Assembly (NCBI RefSeq): GCF_900092335.1
Contig: NZ_LT596207.1
Coordinates: forward strand, 183,846 to 247,051
DNA length: 63,206 nucleotides
Reading direction: 5' to 3'
DNA from: Corynebacterium phoceense
GTDB lineage: Bacteria > Actinomycetota > Actinomycetes > Mycobacteriales > Mycobacteriaceae
The notes under the pieces are model-generated. The model saw only the letters and a program-made list of their open reading frames with translations, was not told where the DNA came from and ran no database searches. Numbering within the stretch: the stretch's first letter is position 1; each line of letters begins with the position of its first letter. Both the position numbers and the translations under genes were made by a program. Shown one piece after another: positions 62,121-63,206 of this stretch.

Positions 62121-63206
62121 TTAACCGCAGGTAACGATAGGCTGCGGGTCATAGACCGTGGTGGTGGTCTCCCGGGAGATTTCCTTGCCGGAGAGGTCCT
62201 TGATCACGCGCGTATCCGAGGTGGTAAAGCCCGGCGCGCCGGAGGACGGCGAGCAGTCATCGGTGACGGTCATCCTAGTGGGCTGAGTCGTGGCCCAGCG
62301 GCCGTTGTTCACGGACTCGACGTTGACGGTCTTCACGCCCATGAAGCGGACGGTGATCTGGCCGCCACCGAAGGAGGTGTCGATGCGCACCGGGTGGTCC
62401 GAGGTGTTCTTGAACTGCAGGTCAATGGCGCCCTCGTAGACGGTGGCCTCGCGGCCGGCCGGGTAACGGGAGATGTAGTAGGAGTGCGCGGTGTGCGCGA
62501 CGTCTTCCATGCCCGCGAAGTAGGACGCGTTGTAGAGCGTCGTCGCGAACTGCGAGATGCCGCCGCCCACGGCCGTGCCTGAGTGGCCGTTGATGATGAT
62601 GCCGGACTCGACGTACCCCTGCGCCGTGCCGCGCGGACCGGTGTAGCCGTTGAGCGAGAAGGTCTCGTCCGGGTTGACCACGGCGCCGTTGACGGTCTGC
62701 GCGACGAGTCGGATGTTCTCGCCCGAGGGGCCAGAGAAGCCGCCGGTGGAGAACTCGCTCACGACCTGGTCGAAGGTCGAGGCCTCGGCTTCTTCCGTGG
62801 TGAACGTGGCCGGCTCCAGCTTGTACGCCGCCTCCCACTCACGTTTGTCGTCGCTGCGCACGCGGGAGTCGAAGTCTTTCATGGTCTCTTCCCAGTTGAC
62901 GACGTTGCCGTCCTGGGACGGCGTGACGGACTTGCCGCCGCCGGCGAAGCTCACTTTGGCGTTCTCGCCGGGGACCTCGGAATCCGCAAGCTGCGCAGCA
63001 AGCAGCTCCTGCGCCTTCGCGTCGTCGATATTGAGAACGAGCTTTCCGTCCTTTGAGGAAATCGAGACGAACTGCGCGATGGCGCCACGGTCGAGCGTCG
63101 CCGTGACGTCCTTGTCACCCTTGACCACGAGGTACTTATCGAGCGCGGTCTTCGCCTCGCCCTTTTGCATGTCCTCGATGACCTGGTCATTGATGGCGGG
63201 TTCGAC
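62121..63206 (-). CDS. VanW family protein (5' end outside window)
   Basis: The 361 codons seen run to the window edge. The N-terminal part is a repeat-type beta domain (LVLNIDDAKAQELLAAQL), as in putative peptidoglycan-binding modules. Residues from about 165 form the VanW domain: STGGFSGPSGENIRLVAQTVNG, FSLNGYTGPRGTAQGYVESG, HSGTAVGGGISQFATTLYNAS, RYPAGREATVYEG and DHPVRIDTSF. Such proteins are surface-located in actinobacteria and have an unknown role in the cell wall. It starts 15 bp upstream of the ABC exporter remnant. Confidence 0.92.
   Translation of the reverse strand, partial: VEPAINDQVIEDMQKGEAKTALDKYLVVKGDKDVTATLDRGAIAQFVSISSKDGKLVLNIDDAKAQELLAAQLADSEVPGENAKVSFAGGGKSVTPSQDGNVVNWEETMKDFDSRVRSDDKREWEAAYKLEPATFTTEEAEASTFDQVVSEFSTGGFSGPSGENIRLVAQTVNGAVVNPDETFSLNGYTGPRGTAQGYVESGIIINGHSGTAVGGGISQFATTLYNASYFAGMEDVAHTAHSYYISRYPAGREATVYEGAIDLQFKNTSDHPVRIDTSFGGGQITVRFMGVKTVNVESVNNGRWATTQPTRMTVTDDCSPSSGAPGFTTSDTRVIKDLSGKEISRETTTTVYDPQPIVTCG

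Overview
The window is a chromosomal segment of a Corynebacterium. The evidence is high GC, the actinobacterial dnaK-grpE-dnaJ-hspR operon, ClpB and DnaK promoters carrying HspR (HAIR) operators, a bifunctional PutA, an McbR-type operator at the sulfur genes, an ISL3 element of the corynebacterial kind, and a Spa-type sortase-assembled pilus locus. Much of the gene order (pyrE, rhodanese, clpB, ald, hspR/dnaJ/grpE/dnaK, cys genes, alaT) recalls the region I remember from C. glutamicum. The species cannot be fixed from the sequence alone.

Layout. 1-7353 (minus strand): a GH76 family protein running off the left edge, a SPOUT rRNA methyltransferase, pyrE, an acidic membrane protein, a rhodanese with Ser at the catalytic Cys position, and clpB. 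7563-13637: small metabolic genes (YjbR-like, a flavohemoglobin-like reductase, an AhpD-like protein, a nitrilase-family amidase, a small protein paired with an alpha/beta hydrolase, and an aldehyde dehydrogenase). 13860-15475: a foreign insert carrying an abortive-infection (Abi_2) gene broken by a one-base frameshift, bounded by two diverged copies of the hspR 3' end plus terminator. 15394-19741: the chaperone operon dnaK-grpE-dnaJ-hspR with three HAIR operators upstream. 20409-25464: putA and an AI-2E family permease. 25672-33140: accessory genes, namely a HicA-like domain protein, a nucleosidase, a basic zinc-knuckle orphan, a NUDIX gene beside a large PLD/SF2-helicase/DUF3427-like protein, four 23-bp tandem repeats, and an intact ISL3 element that splits a small gene.

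33373-44064: a secreted trypsin-like protease, an RNase H-domain protein, cysH-cysD-cysN (no cysI beside them, and CysH lacks three of the four usual Fe-S cysteines), a shrunken ferredoxin reductase remnant, a heterodimeric ABC exporter and a surface-anchored Thr-rich protein. 44737-51403: cation/proton antiporter, DUF1707 protein, alaT, YibE/F-like membrane protein, ugd, dcd and tRNA-Gly(CCC). 51746-60010: a complete pilus locus with shaft pilin (LPMTG), base pilin (LAMTG), tip adhesin (LPKTG) and two class C sortases, with the shaft gene preceded by a good promoter and a leader of about 280 nt. 60335-63206: a frameshifted ABC exporter and a VanW family protein running off the right edge.

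How the genes work together. The heat-shock genes form one HspR regulon visible in the DNA (five HAIR-like sites at two promoters, plus hspR itself). The cys genes activate sulfate and reduce the activated form under a likely McbR operator, but the route to sulfide looks altered or eroded. The pilus genes encode every part of a covalent fibre. Several decayed genes (Abi, LLM oxidoreductase, SDR, ABC exporter, Fpr, and the IS-split gene) show that the segment has seen gene gain and loss.
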